Assembly (NCBI RefSeq): GCF_027359675.1
Contig: NZ_CP114786.1
Span: 1,116,001-1,180,000 of the forward strand
Length of the DNA stretch: 64,000 bases
Source: Roseibium sp. Sym1
GTDB lineage: Bacteria > Pseudomonadota > Alphaproteobacteria > Rhizobiales > Stappiaceae
Direction of reading: 5' to 3'
Shown: positions 10,611 to 20,300 of the stretch, piece by piece
Numbering within the stretch: the first letter of the stretch is position 1
How the letters are laid out: every line of letters starts with the position of its first letter
Notes under the pieces: model-generated
Seen by the model: only the letters and a program-made list of their open reading frames with translations
Database searches by the model: none
What the model was told of the DNA's origin: nothing
Translations under genes and position numbers: made by a program

Positions 10611-11267
10611 ATGTCAGCCGACACGATTGCAGCCAGGCTCGAGGCCGACATTCTGGGGGGTGTCTACCGGCCCGGCGAGGAATTGAAGCAGGGCGAGATT
10701 GCCGCACGGTTCTCCGTGAGCCGGATTCCGGTCCGCGATGCCCTGCAACTCCTGGCGGCGCGCGGCTTCATCGAAAACGCCCCCAACCGGCGGGCGCGCA
10801 TCATCCGCCTCTCGGCAGAGGAGATCGACGAGGTCTTCGACCTTCGGATTCTCCTGGAAACCGATTGTCTGCGGCAGGCGATCCCCTGCATGACCACGTC
10901 CGATCTCGCGCACATCGACACCGCGCTGGCCCATTCGACGATTGACGCATCCGGAGACCGCTGGGCACAAGGCGACTGGGACTTTCACCGCGCGCTCTAC
11001 CTGCCCGCCGGCCGCCCCCGGCACCTGGCGATGATCGAGGATCTCAGGCGGACCTGCCGGATACACATTTCCGGCTACGGCGTCCTGCCCTCGCGTACGG
11101 GCGCGTGGCTCGATGACCATCAACACCTTGCCGCGGCCTGCCGTGAAGGCACGGTGGACGTAGCCTGCGATCTGCTGCAACGGCATATCGAGAACGCGCG
11201 GCAGACCCTTTTGTCGGCGCTACCTTCGGGAAACGGCGGTCAAACCGCCGTCACGACAACGCCCTGA
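10611..11267 (+). CDS. GntR-family regulator, FCD class
   Basis: A 218-residue transcription factor. The N-terminal winged helix spans about residues 1-68 (GVYRPGEELKQGEIAARF and SRIPVRDALQLLAARGF are classic GntR motifs). The rest is a helical FCD effector domain with ETD, DFH and HxxL-type metal or ligand residues. It is divergent from the osmC-like gene, and the only strong palindrome nearby lies between them, so it likely regulates that gene and itself. The effector is not readable. Confidence 0.9.
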   Translation: MSADTIAARLEADILGGVYRPGEELKQGEIAARFSVSRIPVRDALQLLAARGFIENAPNRRARIIRLSAEEIDEVFDLRILLETDCLRQAIPCMTTSDLAHIDTALAHSTIDASGDRWAQGDWDFHRALYLPAGRPRHLAMIEDLRRTCRIHISGYGVLPSRTGAWLDDHQHLAAACREGTVDVACDLLQRHIENARQTLLSALPSGNGGQTAVTTTP

Positions 11268-11333
11268 AAGCGGCCGGACAGGCCTTCTCCGCAACCGGCC
11301 AGGCGAACCTTTCCCGGAGCATTCCCAGGAACG

Positions 11334-12914
11334 TCAGGCAAACAGGTAAAGCGAAACCACCGCGCAGGCGGCTATGACCCAGAGCGCCACGCGGCCGGAC
11401 CGGCTGTGACGGGCTTCCGCCCGGCCGATTGCCTCCGCGGTTTGCGCGTCGAACCTCAGTCCGGACATGGTCATCTTTTCGAGCTCTTCCGACATCCGGC
11501 CGATCCGGTCGGCAAAGAACGGCAGGTCGTTCGCAATCCGGGCAAGGGCACCAAGCGCATCGCCCGCGTCCCGCAACTTGCCCGCCGGTCCGAGATTGTC
11601 CCGGATCCAGCTGCCGACGACCGGCTCCGCCGTCCGCCACATGTCCAGGTTCGGATTGAGCGAGCGCGCCACGCCTTCCACCACCACCATGGTTTTCTGC
11701 AGCATGATCAGCCGTGTCTGCGTGCGCATGTCGAACAGCTCGGTGACCTCAAAGAGCTGCGTCAGGAGACGCGCCATGGAGATCTCGCTGGCGTCGTGGC
11801 CATGGATCGGTTCACCGATCGCCCGGATGGCCTGGGCAAACATGTCGACATCCTGGTCCGCCGGAACATAGCCTGCCTCGAAATGCACTTCGGCGACCCG
11901 CTTGTAGTTGCGGGTGATGAAGCCGAACAGGATCTCGGCGAGGAACCGGCGCTCGCGGACGGTGAGACGGCCCGTGATTCCGAAATCGACGGCGACAAGC
12001 GTTCCATCCGGTTCGACGAACAGGTTGCCCTGGTGCATGTCGGCGTGAAAGAAGCCATCGCGAAGCGTGTGCCGCAGGAAGCTCTGGATGACCGCGTCGC
12101 CGAGCGCTTCCAGGTCATGGCCGTCGGCCGCGAGCCCGTCGACATCGGACATCTTGCGGCCTTCGATCCATTCCATGGTCAGGACGCCCTTGGACGTACG
12201 CAGCCAATCCACCGCGGGCACCCGGAAGCCCGGATCCCCGGTGATGTTCTCGCCCATTTCCGACAGGGCAGCCGCCTCGAGCCTGAAGTCCATCTCGATG
12301 GCAACCGACTGGGCCAGCGTGTCAACCACCGCGACAGGCCGCAAACGCCGGGACGGCGGATGGAACCGCTCGGCGAGGCGGGCGACCAGATAGTAGCTTT
12401 GCAGGTCCCGCTGGAACCGGCGGGCGACACCGGGGCGCAACACCTTGACCGCCACCTTGCGCTCACCGCCGTCCTTGTCCCGAACGAGCGCGGGATGAAC
12501 CTGGGCGATGGAAGCCGCGGCCACCGCTTCGCCGAACTCGGAAAAGATCTCGTCAACAGGCCTGTCGAGCTGCTCGGCAATCGTCGCCCTGGCCTCGTCG
12601 TGATCGAAGGCGGGCAGACGGTCCTGCAACGAGGCCAGCTCCCTGGCCGCATCCTTGCCGACGACATCGGCACGCGTTGCCAGGAACTGGCCCAGCTTCA
12701 CATAGGACGGCCCCAGCTTGTTCAAAGCATCCGACAGCCGGAGTTCCGCGCTCTTGTTGCGCACGGCCCGCCGCTCCAGAAGCCGCGCGAGCGCCAGCGC
12801 GAAGCGAGGCCCCGCGGGCAGGTCCGGCAGGGAGACAAGGCCGAACACGCCTTCGCGCGCCATCACAAAGCCCGCCCGCACCAGGCGGAGGAAAGGCATT
12901 ACCGGAAGTGCCAT
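11334..12914 (-). CDS. ubiB: UbiB, atypical kinase for ubiquinone biosynthesis
   Basis: ADCK/UbiB-family membrane ATPase required for ubiquinone assembly. The KxGQ motif is in SYVKLGQFLATRADV (about residue 73), the nucleotide-binding Lys in KVAVKVLRPG, the catalytic loop FFHADMHQGNLF, and the metal motif DFGITGRL. A C-terminal membrane helix (RVALWVIAACAVVSLYLFA) anchors it. At 526 residues it is typical. It starts 3 bases after the ubiE stop, forming a ubiE-ubiB operon. Confidence 0.96.
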   Translation of the reverse strand: MALPVMPFLRLVRAGFVMAREGVFGLVSLPDLPAGPRFALALARLLERRAVRNKSAELRLSDALNKLGPSYVKLGQFLATRADVVGKDAARELASLQDRLPAFDHDEARATIAEQLDRPVDEIFSEFGEAVAAASIAQVHPALVRDKDGGERKVAVKVLRPGVARRFQRDLQSYYLVARLAERFHPPSRRLRPVAVVDTLAQSVAIEMDFRLEAAALSEMGENITGDPGFRVPAVDWLRTSKGVLTMEWIEGRKMSDVDGLAADGHDLEALGDAVIQSFLRHTLRDGFFHADMHQGNLFVEPDGTLVAVDFGITGRLTVRERRFLAEILFGFITRNYKRVAEVHFEAGYVPADQDVDMFAQAIRAIGEPIHGHDASEISMARLLTQLFEVTELFDMRTQTRLIMLQKTMVVVEGVARSLNPNLDMWRTAEPVVGSWIRDNLGPAGKLRDAGDALGALARIANDLPFFADRIGRMSEELEKMTMSGLRFDAQTAEAIGRAEARHSRSGRVALWVIAACAVVSLYLFA

Positions 12915-12917
12915 CGG

Positions 12918-13721
12918 TCAGAGTTTCCAACCGTAATGGAGGGCCGCGATGCCGCCGGAATAGTTCCTGTAGCCGACCTTCTCGAAGCCGGCCTCGCGGA
13001 TCATGTCGGCAAAGCGTTCCTGGTTCGGAAACTTCCGGATCGATTCCACGAGATACTGATAGGGGTCGCCGTCGCCCGTCACCCAGCGGCCCATCGCCGG
13101 AATGGCATTGAAGGAAAACGCGTCGTAGACCTTGTCGAGAACCGGGATGTCCACCTCGGAAAATTCCAGGCACAGGAACCGGCCGCCGCGCTTCAGCACC
13201 CGGTGCGCTTCGCGCAGGGCCTTGGGAATATCCGGCACGTTGCGAATGCCGAAGGCGATCGTATAGGCATCGAAGCTCTTGTCCGGAAAGGGCAGCTCCT
13301 CGGCATTGCCCTGCGAGAAGGTGATCAGGTCGGACAGCTGCGCCTTCTCGGCACGGTCGCGCCCCACCTGGAGCATGGACTCGTTGATGTCGCAGACCGT
13401 CGCCTTGACGGTGTCGCCGGACCGCCGCACCACCCGCGTGGCGATGTCGCCGGTGCCGCCGGCCACGTCCAGCAGACGCCAGCCGGAATTGGGCCTCTTG
13501 GGCGGGGCCAGGAAGGAGACCATCGCATCTTTCCAGACGCGGTGGAAACCGCCGGACATCATGTCGTTCATCAGGTCGTAGCGTTGCGCGACCTTGTGAA
13601 ACACATCATCCACCAGAGCCTGCTTCTGACCTTCGGCAACCCTGGTGAAGCCGAAGCTGGTCGGCATGTCTTCCGGTGACCGGCCGGCAGCCCCGGATTG
13701 CCCCTGTGCCTGCTGCGTCAT
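12918..13721 (-). CDS. ubiE: UbiE, ubiquinone/menaquinone C-methyltransferase
   Basis: SAM-dependent C-methyltransferase of the quinone pathway. The 267-residue protein carries [14 protein letters not shown] and the SAM loop [16 protein letters not shown], then FGIRNVPD and CLEFSEVD, which are UbiE signatures. The start [10 protein letters not shown] is preferred over a 52-codon upstream extension with no family features. It lies directly upstream of ubiB and is divergent from mutM. Confidence 0.96.
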   Translation of the reverse strand: MTQQAQGQSGAAGRSPEDMPTSFGFTRVAEGQKQALVDDVFHKVAQRYDLMNDMMSGGFHRVWKDAMVSFLAPPKRPNSGWRLLDVAGGTGDIATRVVRRSGDTVKATVCDINESMLQVGRDRAEKAQLSDLITFSQGNAEELPFPDKSFDAYTIAFGIRNVPDIPKALREAHRVLKRGGRFLCLEFSEVDIPVLDKVYDAFSFNAIPAMGRWVTGDGDPYQYLVESIRKFPNQERFADMIREAGFEKVGYRNYSGGIAALHYGWKL

Positions 13722-13899
13722 GAATTCAGTCTCCAAGATCGGACGCCCTCCCATAGACGAGAGCAGATCGTCAACATTACTTGTCTGCAAAGTGGCCGGA
13801 CCATAGTACAAGCCTCGTCCAAGCGCTATCTTTGCGGCTCGCCAACACCCATATGCCGCAGGCCTATAACCTGTCACAATCCCGGATGCCAGACCTCAC

Positions 13900-14793
13900 A
13901 TGCCCGAATTGCCGGAAGTCGAAACTGTCAGACGCGGCCTCGCGCCGACCTTCGAACATGCCCTGATCGTCAAGGTCGACCAGAACCGGCCCGACCTGCG
14001 CTTCCCTTTCCCCGACGGTTTTGCCGGGCGGCTGGCCGGCTGCCGGCTGACGGCTCTGTCGCGCCGTTCCAAATACCTGCTCGCAGACATGGACACGGGC
14101 GATGTGCTGATCATGCATCTGGGAATGTCGGGCTCGTTTCGCATCGAAAACGATGGACCGGCGCAAACGCCGGGCCAGTTTGCCCATGCGCGCGGCAAGG
14201 ACCCCAGGCACGATCACGTGGTGTTCCATCTGAAGACGGCGGAGGGTGGAACCGCGCGCATCATCTATAATGACCCGCGCCGCTTCGGCTTCATGGACCT
14301 TGTTCACCGGCAGGCTCTCCCGGACCATCCCTATTTCAGGGATCTGGGCCTGGAGCCGCTCGGCAACGACCTGAGCGGCAACACGCTGGCCCGCCTGTTC
14401 GCGGGGCGCAAGACCAGCCTCAAGGCGGCCCTGCTCAACCAGAAACTGATTGCCGGTCTCGGCAACATATATGTGTGCGAGGCCCTGTGGCGCACAGGCC
14501 TGAGCCCGGAACGTGCCGCCGGCACCCTGGTCACCCGAACGGGCCGGCCGACCCGCAAGGCGGACGCCCTGGCCGAAAACATCCGCGAAACGCTGCAGGA
14601 CGCCATTCGCGCGGGCGGGTCCTCCCTGCGGGACCACACACAGGCGGACGGCACGCTCGGATATTTCCAGCACTCGTTCGCTGTCTATGACCGGGAAGGA
14701 TGCGCCTGCCGGACCCCCGGCTGCACCGGCACGATCACGCGCCTCGTCCAGTCGAACCGGTCGACATTCCATTGTCCCGTCTGCCAGACCTGA
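13900..14793 (+). CDS. mutM: MutM (Fpg), formamidopyrimidine-DNA glycosylase
   Basis: Base-excision repair enzyme that removes 8-oxoguanine and cleaves the abasic site. It begins [14 protein letters not shown], with Pro2/Glu3 as the catalytic N-terminus, and has the conserved Lys in RRSKYLLAD. The C-terminal zinc finger has four Cys (CACRTPGC region and FHCPVCQ). The product is 297 residues. It is divergent from ubiE and precedes the enoyl-CoA hydratase gene, as in many Rhizobiales near dnaA. Confidence 0.98.
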   Translation: MPELPEVETVRRGLAPTFEHALIVKVDQNRPDLRFPFPDGFAGRLAGCRLTALSRRSKYLLADMDTGDVLIMHLGMSGSFRIENDGPAQTPGQFAHARGKDPRHDHVVFHLKTAEGGTARIIYNDPRRFGFMDLVHRQALPDHPYFRDLGLEPLGNDLSGNTLARLFAGRKTSLKAALLNQKLIAGLGNIYVCEALWRTGLSPERAAGTLVTRTGRPTRKADALAENIRETLQDAIRAGGSSLRDHTQADGTLGYFQHSFAVYDREGCACRTPGCTGTITRLVQSNRSTFHCPVCQT

Positions 14794-14936
14794 TCCTTCG
14801 GCCAAGCTTGCAGACCCGTCATCGGTCGGCTAGGCATGACCGTTGATTTCAGATTTCCGGGACCTGCGGAGCTCCGGGCCGATCTTCGATCGTCCGGACC
14901 GGTATCGCGGCAGGTGCCAACATTGGGAGCGGGCAA

Positions 14937-15710
14937 ATGGGATATGAAAACATCCGTGTCGAGAAACGCGGCAAGGTTGGACTGATCACGCTGGACAGGC
15001 CGAAGGCGCTGAACGCGCTCAATTCGGCACTGATTGCCGAGCTCGGCACCGCCCTGGACGGATTTGACGCCGACGAGCGGATCGGCTGCGTCGTCATCAC
15101 CGGCTCGGAGAAGGCCTTTGCGGCGGGTGCCGACATCAAGGAGATGCAGCCGCACAATTTCGCCTCGGCCTATCAGACCGACCTGATCACGCCGTTCGAC
15201 CGGGTGTCCCGGAACCGCAAGCCGATCATCGCCGCCGTTGCCGGTTACGCGCTTGGCGGCGGCTGCGAGCTGGCCATGCTGTGCGACTTCATCATCGCCG
15301 CGGATACCGCCAAGTTCGGCCAGCCGGAAATCACGCTCGGGGTTATTCCCGGCGCGGGCGGCACCCAGCGCCTGACACGCTTCGTCGGCAAGTCCAAGGC
15401 CATGGAAATGGTGCTCACCGGCCGAATGATGGATGCCGAGGAAGCCGAGCGCAGCGGCCTGGTCAGCCGGATCGTCCCGGCGGACGATCTTCTGGAAGAA
15501 GCCATGAAGGCCGCCGACAAGATTGCCGATTTCTCGCTGCCGGTGGTGATGATGGCCAAGGAAAGCGTCGACCGGGCCTATGAGACAACCCTGGCAGAGG
15601 GTGTCAGGTTCGAACGGCGGGTGTTCCAGGCGCTGTTTGCGCTCGAGGACCAGAACGAGGGAATGACGGCCTTCAGCGAGAAGCGCTCACCGGATTTCCG
15701 GAACAAATAA
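14937..15710 (+). CDS. Enoyl-CoA hydratase
   Basis: A 257-residue crotonase-fold enzyme that hydrates trans-2-enoyl-CoA in beta-oxidation. The oxyanion-hole motif [11 protein letters not shown] (about residues 60-70) and [15 protein letters not shown] followed by [16 protein letters not shown] contain the two catalytic Glu positions. It lies between mutM and rpsT, the arrangement conserved around dnaA in Rhizobiales. Its ATG is preceded by GGGAGCGGG. Confidence 0.95.
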   Translation: MGYENIRVEKRGKVGLITLDRPKALNALNSALIAELGTALDGFDADERIGCVVITGSEKAFAAGADIKEMQPHNFASAYQTDLITPFDRVSRNRKPIIAAVAGYALGGGCELAMLCDFIIAADTAKFGQPEITLGVIPGAGGTQRLTRFVGKSKAMEMVLTGRMMDAEEAERSGLVSRIVPADDLLEEAMKAADKIADFSLPVVMMAKESVDRAYETTLAEGVRFERRVFQALFALEDQNEGMTAFSEKRSPDFRNK

Positions 15711-15735
15711 TATCAACGAAACAAACATAAAGCCG

Positions 15736-15764
15736 TTGACGGCGGGCGCCAGCGAGATTATAAG
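15736..15764 (+). promoter_or_regulatory. Probable sigma-70 promoter of rpsT
   Basis: A -35 element TTGACG (15736-15741) and a -10 element TATAAG (15759-15764) are separated by exactly 17 bases. They lie about 120 bases upstream of the rpsT start, just after the enoyl-CoA hydratase stop. Confidence 0.75.
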
Positions 15765-15885
15765 CAGCGCCCAATCGGTGGCGGTCTTCCGCCGCCGTTG
15801 TTTTTTGATCGGGTCTTGCTGCCTCCGCGCCTTGGTCCCGATCGCCACCGGACACTAGTCCCAATTACCGATCAGGATTGAGCCC

Positions 15886-16152
15886 ATGGCCAACACACCA
15901 TCGGCCAAGAAGGCGGCCCGCAAGATTGCCCGCCGGACGGCCACGAACAAAGATCGCCGCAGCCGCGTGCGCACTTACCTGCGCAAGGTTGAAGAGGCAA
16001 TTGCCTCCGGCGACCAGAGCGTTGCGAACGAAGCCTTCAAGGCCGCTCAGCCGGAAATCATGCGTGCCGCATCCAAGGGTGTGATGCATGCCAACACGGC
16101 GTCGCGGAAAGTTTCCCGCCTCAATGCCCGCATCAAGGCACTCGGCGCATAA
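15886..16152 (+). CDS. rpsT: 30S ribosomal protein S20
   Basis: An 88-residue basic primary rRNA-binding protein. [16 protein letters not shown] and the C-terminal [20 protein letters not shown] are characteristic of S20. It has its own promoter (15736-15764) and a strong terminator (16180-16206). The long leader of roughly 115 bases may allow translational control, as known for S20 in other bacteria. Confidence 0.98.
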   Translation: MANTPSAKKAARKIARRTATNKDRRSRVRTYLRKVEEAIASGDQSVANEAFKAAQPEIMRAASKGVMHANTASRKVSRLNARIKALGA

Positions 16153-16179
16153 AAGCTTCGTCACACGAGCGTTAAAAAG

Positions 16180-16206
16180 ACCCGGCCAGCGTGCCGGGTT
16201 TTTTTT
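16180..16206 (+). terminator. Rho-independent terminator of rpsT
   Basis: A 7-bp stem ACCCGGC/GCCGGGT with a 6-base loop is followed by a run of eight T residues, 27 bases after the rpsT stop. Confidence 0.92.
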
Positions 16207-16799
16207 AGCCATGCAATTTTGTGGACGACCGGAAACAGCAACCAGAACGGGCAATATTGCAATTTCTACCGAGTATTATGCTGTCAAGGAAACCGTATAT
16301 TTTTCAATAACTTCTACACATGTACCCGTGACCGGCGCCGATCGAACCGGATTCGATACGAGTCAAGCAGTCCGTTCCGATTTTTTTTTTAAAATCGCAG
16401 TTTTTTGATTGTGACACCACGCTGTATTGCAAAAAGTCATTGCTGCAAAAAGCATTAGTTCGCTCCCCGGAAGGACGGCTTTTATCCCCGAAACAGGGGT
16501 CGAAACCGGCTCATTCCCGCATCAGGGAAAAGACGCGGTTGCTCCGTTCGGCGCGGTCTGTATATTAACAATACGGCTGGCGGGAAAGACCAGCGGATAA
16601 CTCAAAAAACGGTGCTTGGAACAACAATGAACAAGTCTAGTCGATATATCGCTGAGCACATGGCGTCCAGGCCCCGGGACGAATACGACAATGTATTCAT
16701 TCCCAGCGGCGCCTAGCGCTGACCTAAACTAAACATTCTTCCCAAAATTCTTATGAAATACTTTTCATCAATAGCATTTTGCTATTGAGGGGGGCGGCT
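16207..16799. other. Long non-coding region upstream of the dnaA locus; candidate origin
   Basis: About 590 bases without a clear gene, with AT-rich tracts (16290-16310, 16380-16410, 16555-16572). I see three weak DnaA-box-like nonamers, each 7 of 9 to TTATCCACA: 16312-16320, 16492-16500 and, inverted, 16592-16600. Two GANTC (CcrM) sites lie 10 bases apart at 16350 and 16360. The position between rpsT and dnaA fits a chromosomal origin in this order, but none of the boxes is perfect. A 29-codon open frame lies inside. Confidence 0.4.
16627..16716 (+). CDS. Possible small ORF, 29 residues
   Basis: An ATG-to-TAG frame encoding MNKSSRYIAEHMASRPRDEY and nine more residues ending FIPSGA. The ribosome-binding site is weak (TTGGAAC about 12 bases upstream). 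The composition is balanced rather than random-looking, and it sits in the otherwise empty region before the rhodanese and dnaA genes. I do not recognise it; conservation in relatives would decide. Confidence 0.3.
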   Translation: MNKSSRYIAEHMASRPRDEYDNVFIPSGA

Positions 16800-17240
16800 G
16801 TGCAATTTGACGGTGGATATGCAGGTAATGTAACCGCGCAGGAGGCTTTTGACGAGCTTTCCGCGCAGGAGAATGCGGTCCTGGTGGATGTCCGGACCCA
16901 GGCTGAATGGGCCTTTGTCGGCCTTCCGGACCTGCGTCCGATCAGCAAGGAACCGATGCTGGTGGAATGGCAGAGTTTTCCGTCCTCCGGCCCCAATCCC
17001 GACTTCGCAAAGTCTGTTTCGGACCTGATGGTCAAAAAAGGACTTGACCAAAGCGCGCCAATCTATTTCTTGTGCCGCTCCGGAGCACGGAGCCAGGCCG
17101 CTGCGATCGCCCTGACGCAAGCCGGTTACACGCACTGTTTCAATATTTCCGACGGTTTCGAAGGCCCCCTGGACCAGGCGGGCCACCGTGGAGTTCAGTC
17201 CGGCTGGAAGGCCGCCGGACTGCCCTGGTCTCAGAGCTAG
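16800..17240 (+). CDS. Rhodanese-like sulfurtransferase
   Basis: A 146-residue single rhodanese domain. The pattern VLVDVRTQAEWAFVG and the active-site loop LCRSGARSQAAA, with the catalytic Cys followed by RSGxRS, are standard. The GTG start at 16800 is chosen because GAGGGGGG lies 7 bases upstream; TTG codons at 16779 and 16785 in the same frame would place that sequence inside the gene. It is the only gene between the origin-like region and dnaA. The sulfur acceptor is unknown. Confidence 0.85.
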   Translation: MQFDGGYAGNVTAQEAFDELSAQENAVLVDVRTQAEWAFVGLPDLRPISKEPMLVEWQSFPSSGPNPDFAKSVSDLMVKKGLDQSAPIYFLCRSGARSQAAAIALTQAGYTHCFNISDGFEGPLDQAGHRGVQSGWKAAGLPWSQS

Positions 17241-17243
17241 GTC

Positions 17244-17335
17244 CCCCGCTTCAAACCGGGGAAGGCGATGGGGTCGATCCCCTCGCCAAATGAATAACCG
17301 TCCCAAAAGGGACATTATAATGCTGCAAAAGCAGC
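17244..17335 (+). promoter_or_regulatory. Four consecutive hairpins in the dnaA leader
   Basis: Between the rhodanese stop and dnaA lie four inverted repeats: CCCCG/CGGGG (17244-17261); GGCGA-T-GGGG with CCCC-TCGCC (17264-17287, one bulged T); GTCCC-AAAA-GGGAC (17300-17313); and GCTGC-AAAA-GCAGC (17322-17335). A perfect TATAAT (17316-17321) sits between the last two, which share the same AAAA loop. This could be a structured 5' leader or a promoter with flanking sites controlling dnaA. The TATAAT has no obvious -35 partner at 17 bases. Confidence 0.6.
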
Positions 17336-17393
17336 AAGGCGTCGAAGAGCGGCTGTGGCGGACTGTTCTTCACATGTACAGGAGGCAGATGAC

Positions 17394-18875
17394 ATGCAGG
17401 TTCAGGAGGCAGGCGGCTCCGAACATTGGAAAAGGGTCAAAAAACAGCTTCGCGCGGAATTGGGCGATGATGTTTTTACCAGCTGGTTTGCGCGAGTAGA
17501 CCTGGAGGAACACCAGGACGGCACTGTCCGTCTGTCCGTTCCGACCCGTTTTCTGAAACAGTGGATTCAGAACAATTACAACGATCAGCTGATGGGTCTT
17601 TGGCAGCGTGAATGCGACAACGTTCACCGTATCGAACTGACGGTCCGCGGTGCGATCCGGCCGCGCCAGACTCCGGTGACCAAACCGGGTCTCACCGGCC
17701 CGCAGGGTGCCCAGGCCGCTGTAACCGAGAACCGCGCGGAAACCCTTTCCGACGCTGCTCAGGTCACCCGCGCACAGGCAGCCACCGCTGCCGTGGCTCT
17801 CGGCCGGGGCGACAGCGGCACTGACACCGCCCGTGACGTGCTCCAGGGCGCGGCGCTCGATCCGAAATACACGTTCGAGACCTTTGTCGAAGGCGAGTCC
17901 AACAATCTTGCGCTGGCGGCGGCCCGCCAGGTTGCCGCGGGTGGCGCGGTCACCTTCAACCCGCTTTACCTGCATGCGTCCGTCGGCCTCGGCAAGACCC
18001 ATCTCATGCAGGCTGTCGCGGCCAAGGCCAGGTCCGGCGGCCGCAAGGTGCTCTACCTGACGGCAGAGCATTTCATGTACAAGTTCGTGACCGCCCTGAA
18101 GTCCCAGTCGGCGCTGGCCTTCAAGGAAAACCTGCGCACCATCGACCTGTTGCTGATCGACGACATGCAGTTTCTTCACGGCAAGCAGGTGCAGCAGGAA
18201 TTCTGTCATACGCTGAATGCCCTGATCGACGGTGCCCGCCAGGTGATCGTGGCCGCAGACCGGGCTCCCTCCGAACTCGACACGCTTGACGACCGGGTCC
18301 GCTCGCGTCTCTCCGGCGGTCTTGTGGTCGGCATCCAGGAGCCCGACTTCGTGCTCAGGCGGAACATCCTCCAGTCCCGCGTGGAGACGGCCCGCAAATC
18401 CTACCCCCAGTTCGACGTGCCGGATGGCGTGCTCGACTATGTTGCCCGTCACGTGGCCTCTTCCGGACGTGACCTGGAAGGCGCTCTCAACCGCCTGATC
18501 GCCCACAATCAGCTGACCAATCAGCCGATCACCCAGGAAATGGCGGAAATGACCCTGCGCGATCTGGTGCGCTCCAGCGAGCCCCGCCGGGTCAAGATCG
18601 AGGACATCCAGCGGGTGGTCTCCAAGCATTACAACGTCACCAAGGCGGACCTGCTCTCCGCCCGCCGCACCCGCACGATCGTGCGTCCGCGCCAGATCGC
18701 CATGTATCTGGCCAAGGTGATGACGCCGCGCTCGCTGCCGGAAATCGGCCGGCGGTTCGGCAACAGGGACCACACAACGGTCCTGCACGCGGTGCGCAAG
18801 ATCGAGGAAATGGCGCGCGCCGACTACGCTCTCGCGCAGGAGCTGGAACTGCTCAAGCGCATGCTCGACGCCTGA
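17394..18875 (+). CDS. dnaA: DnaA, replication initiator
   Basis: ATP-dependent initiator that binds and melts the origin. In the 493-residue protein, domain I begins [18 protein letters not shown], a variable linker follows, then the AAA+ domain with Walker [12 protein letters not shown] (about residue 200) and Walker [13 protein letters not shown]. Domain IV carries [14 protein letters not shown] and the signature [15 protein letters not shown]. The start at [12 protein letters not shown] is preferred because AGGAGG lies 9 bases upstream; a GTG 39 bases earlier precedes that site. Confidence 0.97.
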   Translation: MQVQEAGGSEHWKRVKKQLRAELGDDVFTSWFARVDLEEHQDGTVRLSVPTRFLKQWIQNNYNDQLMGLWQRECDNVHRIELTVRGAIRPRQTPVTKPGLTGPQGAQAAVTENRAETLSDAAQVTRAQAATAAVALGRGDSGTDTARDVLQGAALDPKYTFETFVEGESNNLALAAARQVAAGGAVTFNPLYLHASVGLGKTHLMQAVAAKARSGGRKVLYLTAEHFMYKFVTALKSQSALAFKENLRTIDLLLIDDMQFLHGKQVQQEFCHTLNALIDGARQVIVAADRAPSELDTLDDRVRSRLSGGLVVGIQEPDFVLRRNILQSRVETARKSYPQFDVPDGVLDYVARHVASSGRDLEGALNRLIAHNQLTNQPITQEMAEMTLRDLVRSSEPRRVKIEDIQRVVSKHYNVTKADLLSARRTRTIVRPRQIAMYLAKVMTPRSLPEIGRRFGNRDHTTVLHAVRKIEEMARADYALAQELELLKRMLDA

Positions 18876-19008
18876 GGCCTTCCCGCTTTGGTGCCTGTTG
18901 CACGAAAGCGGGAAAAGCGATCGTTCCCAGCGTGTTGGAGCCCCTGTGCGGCTTCGGCCGGACACGATATGCCCTCGGGACAAATATGCACGATTTTCGA
19001 CCAGTTTT

Positions 19009-19041
19009 GGGGGCGTTCCGGCGGAACGCCCCCTTGCTTTT
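19009..19041 (+). terminator. Rho-independent terminator after dnaA
   Basis: A perfect 11-bp stem (GGGGGCGTTCC and its complement) with a 3-base loop is followed by TTGCTTTT. It separates dnaA from dnaN, so dnaN should have its own promoter downstream of this point. Confidence 0.88.
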
Positions 19042-19144
19042 GCGCCGAGTTAAGGGCAGTGTCGTCCCCCCGCTCCTCACCGGAGCAAAATGTCCAGTTT
19101 TGCCGGACCTTCCGTCCGGCCTTTCATGAGTACGGAACGAGTGT

Positions 19145-20263
19145 ATGAAAGCGACTCTCGAGCGGACCGACCTCCTCAAGTCCCTGACCCATGTTCACCG
19201 GGTGGTCGAGCGCCGGAACACCATTCCCATCCTGTCCAATGTCCTCTTGCGTGCCGATGGCGGCGCGATCAATCTCAAGGCAACCGACCTTGACCTTGAA
19301 ATCGTCGAGACCGTACCGGCCATGGTCGAAATGCCGGGCGCGACCACGGTGCCGGCACACATGTTCTATGACATCGTGCGCAAGCTGCCCGAAGGCTCGC
19401 AGGTCGTCCTGGAGACGACCGGGGACAACGCCACCCTGGAAATCCGGGCCGGCCGCTCGAAATTCACGCTTCAGATGCTACCGGAAGCCGACTTCCCCGA
19501 CCTTACGGCGGGAGATTTCAGCCACGGTTTCGCCCTGACGGCAGCCGACGTCCGCAAGCTGATCGATACCACCCAGTTCGCGATCTCCACCGAGGAGACC
19601 CGCTACTATCTGAACGGTATCTACCTTCACGCTGTCGATGCCGCCAACGGCCAGCAGTTCCGGGCCGTCGCCACCGACGGCCACCGGCTGGCCCAGGCCG
19701 AGGTGCCCGCGCCGTCCGGCTCAGCCGGCATGCCGGGCATCATCGTGCCGCGCAAGACGGTCGGCGAGATCCAGAAACTGCTGGAAGACCCGGAAGCCAA
19801 TGTCCAGATCGAGCTGTCCGACACCAAGATCCGCCTGACCACGGGCTCGGTGATCCTGACAAGCAAGCTGATCGACGGCACCTTCCCGGATTACGGCCGG
19901 GTGATCCCGCAGGGGAACGACAAGGAAATGCGCGTCGACCGGGACGAGTTCAAGGAAGCCGTCGACCGCGTCTCGACGATCTCCTCGGAGCGCGGGCGTG
20001 CCGTCAAGCTGGCGCTGACCGAGGGCCGCATGGTGCTGACCGTGAACAACCCGGACTCCGGCAGCGCCACAGAAGAACTGGCCGTCGAATATGATGCGGA
20101 AGACCTGGAAATCGGCTTCAACTCGCGCTACCTGCTCGACATCGCCAACCAGCTGTCCAGCGACACGGCCCTGTTCAGGCTCGCCGACAGCGGCTCGCCG
20201 ACCCTCATTCAGGACAACACCGTCGACGACTGCCTGTTCGTGCTGATGCCGATGCGGGTCTGA
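19145..20263 (+). CDS. dnaN: DnaN, DNA polymerase III sliding clamp
   Basis: Ring-shaped processivity clamp. The 372-residue protein begins MKATLERTDLLKSLTHVHRV and contains RRNTIPILSNVLL, ATDGHRLAQAEV and the C-terminal LMPMRV that closes the hydrophobic pocket. Located between dnaA and recF in the standard order. Confidence 0.98.
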   Translation: MKATLERTDLLKSLTHVHRVVERRNTIPILSNVLLRADGGAINLKATDLDLEIVETVPAMVEMPGATTVPAHMFYDIVRKLPEGSQVVLETTGDNATLEIRAGRSKFTLQMLPEADFPDLTAGDFSHGFALTAADVRKLIDTTQFAISTEETRYYLNGIYLHAVDAANGQQFRAVATDGHRLAQAEVPAPSGSAGMPGIIVPRKTVGEIQKLLEDPEANVQIELSDTKIRLTTGSVILTSKLIDGTFPDYGRVIPQGNDKEMRVDRDEFKEAVDRVSTISSERGRAVKLALTEGRMVLTVNNPDSGSATEELAVEYDAEDLEIGFNSRYLLDIANQLSSDTALFRLADSGSPTLIQDNTVDDCLFVLMPMRV

Positions 20264-20300
20264 TCCGGAACGGCAACATACTTAACGCGGAAGCAGGGTC

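Noticed and set aside
11406..13679. A 757-codon plus-strand frame opposite ubiB and ubiE
   Set aside because: It spans two certain genes and the gap between them without any domain signal.
17244..17290. Resemblance to a tRNA 3' half upstream of dnaA, ending CTCGCCA
   Set aside because: The loop between the GGGG and CCCC arms has five bases rather than seven, and there is no acceptor or anticodon partner upstream. Treated as hairpins.
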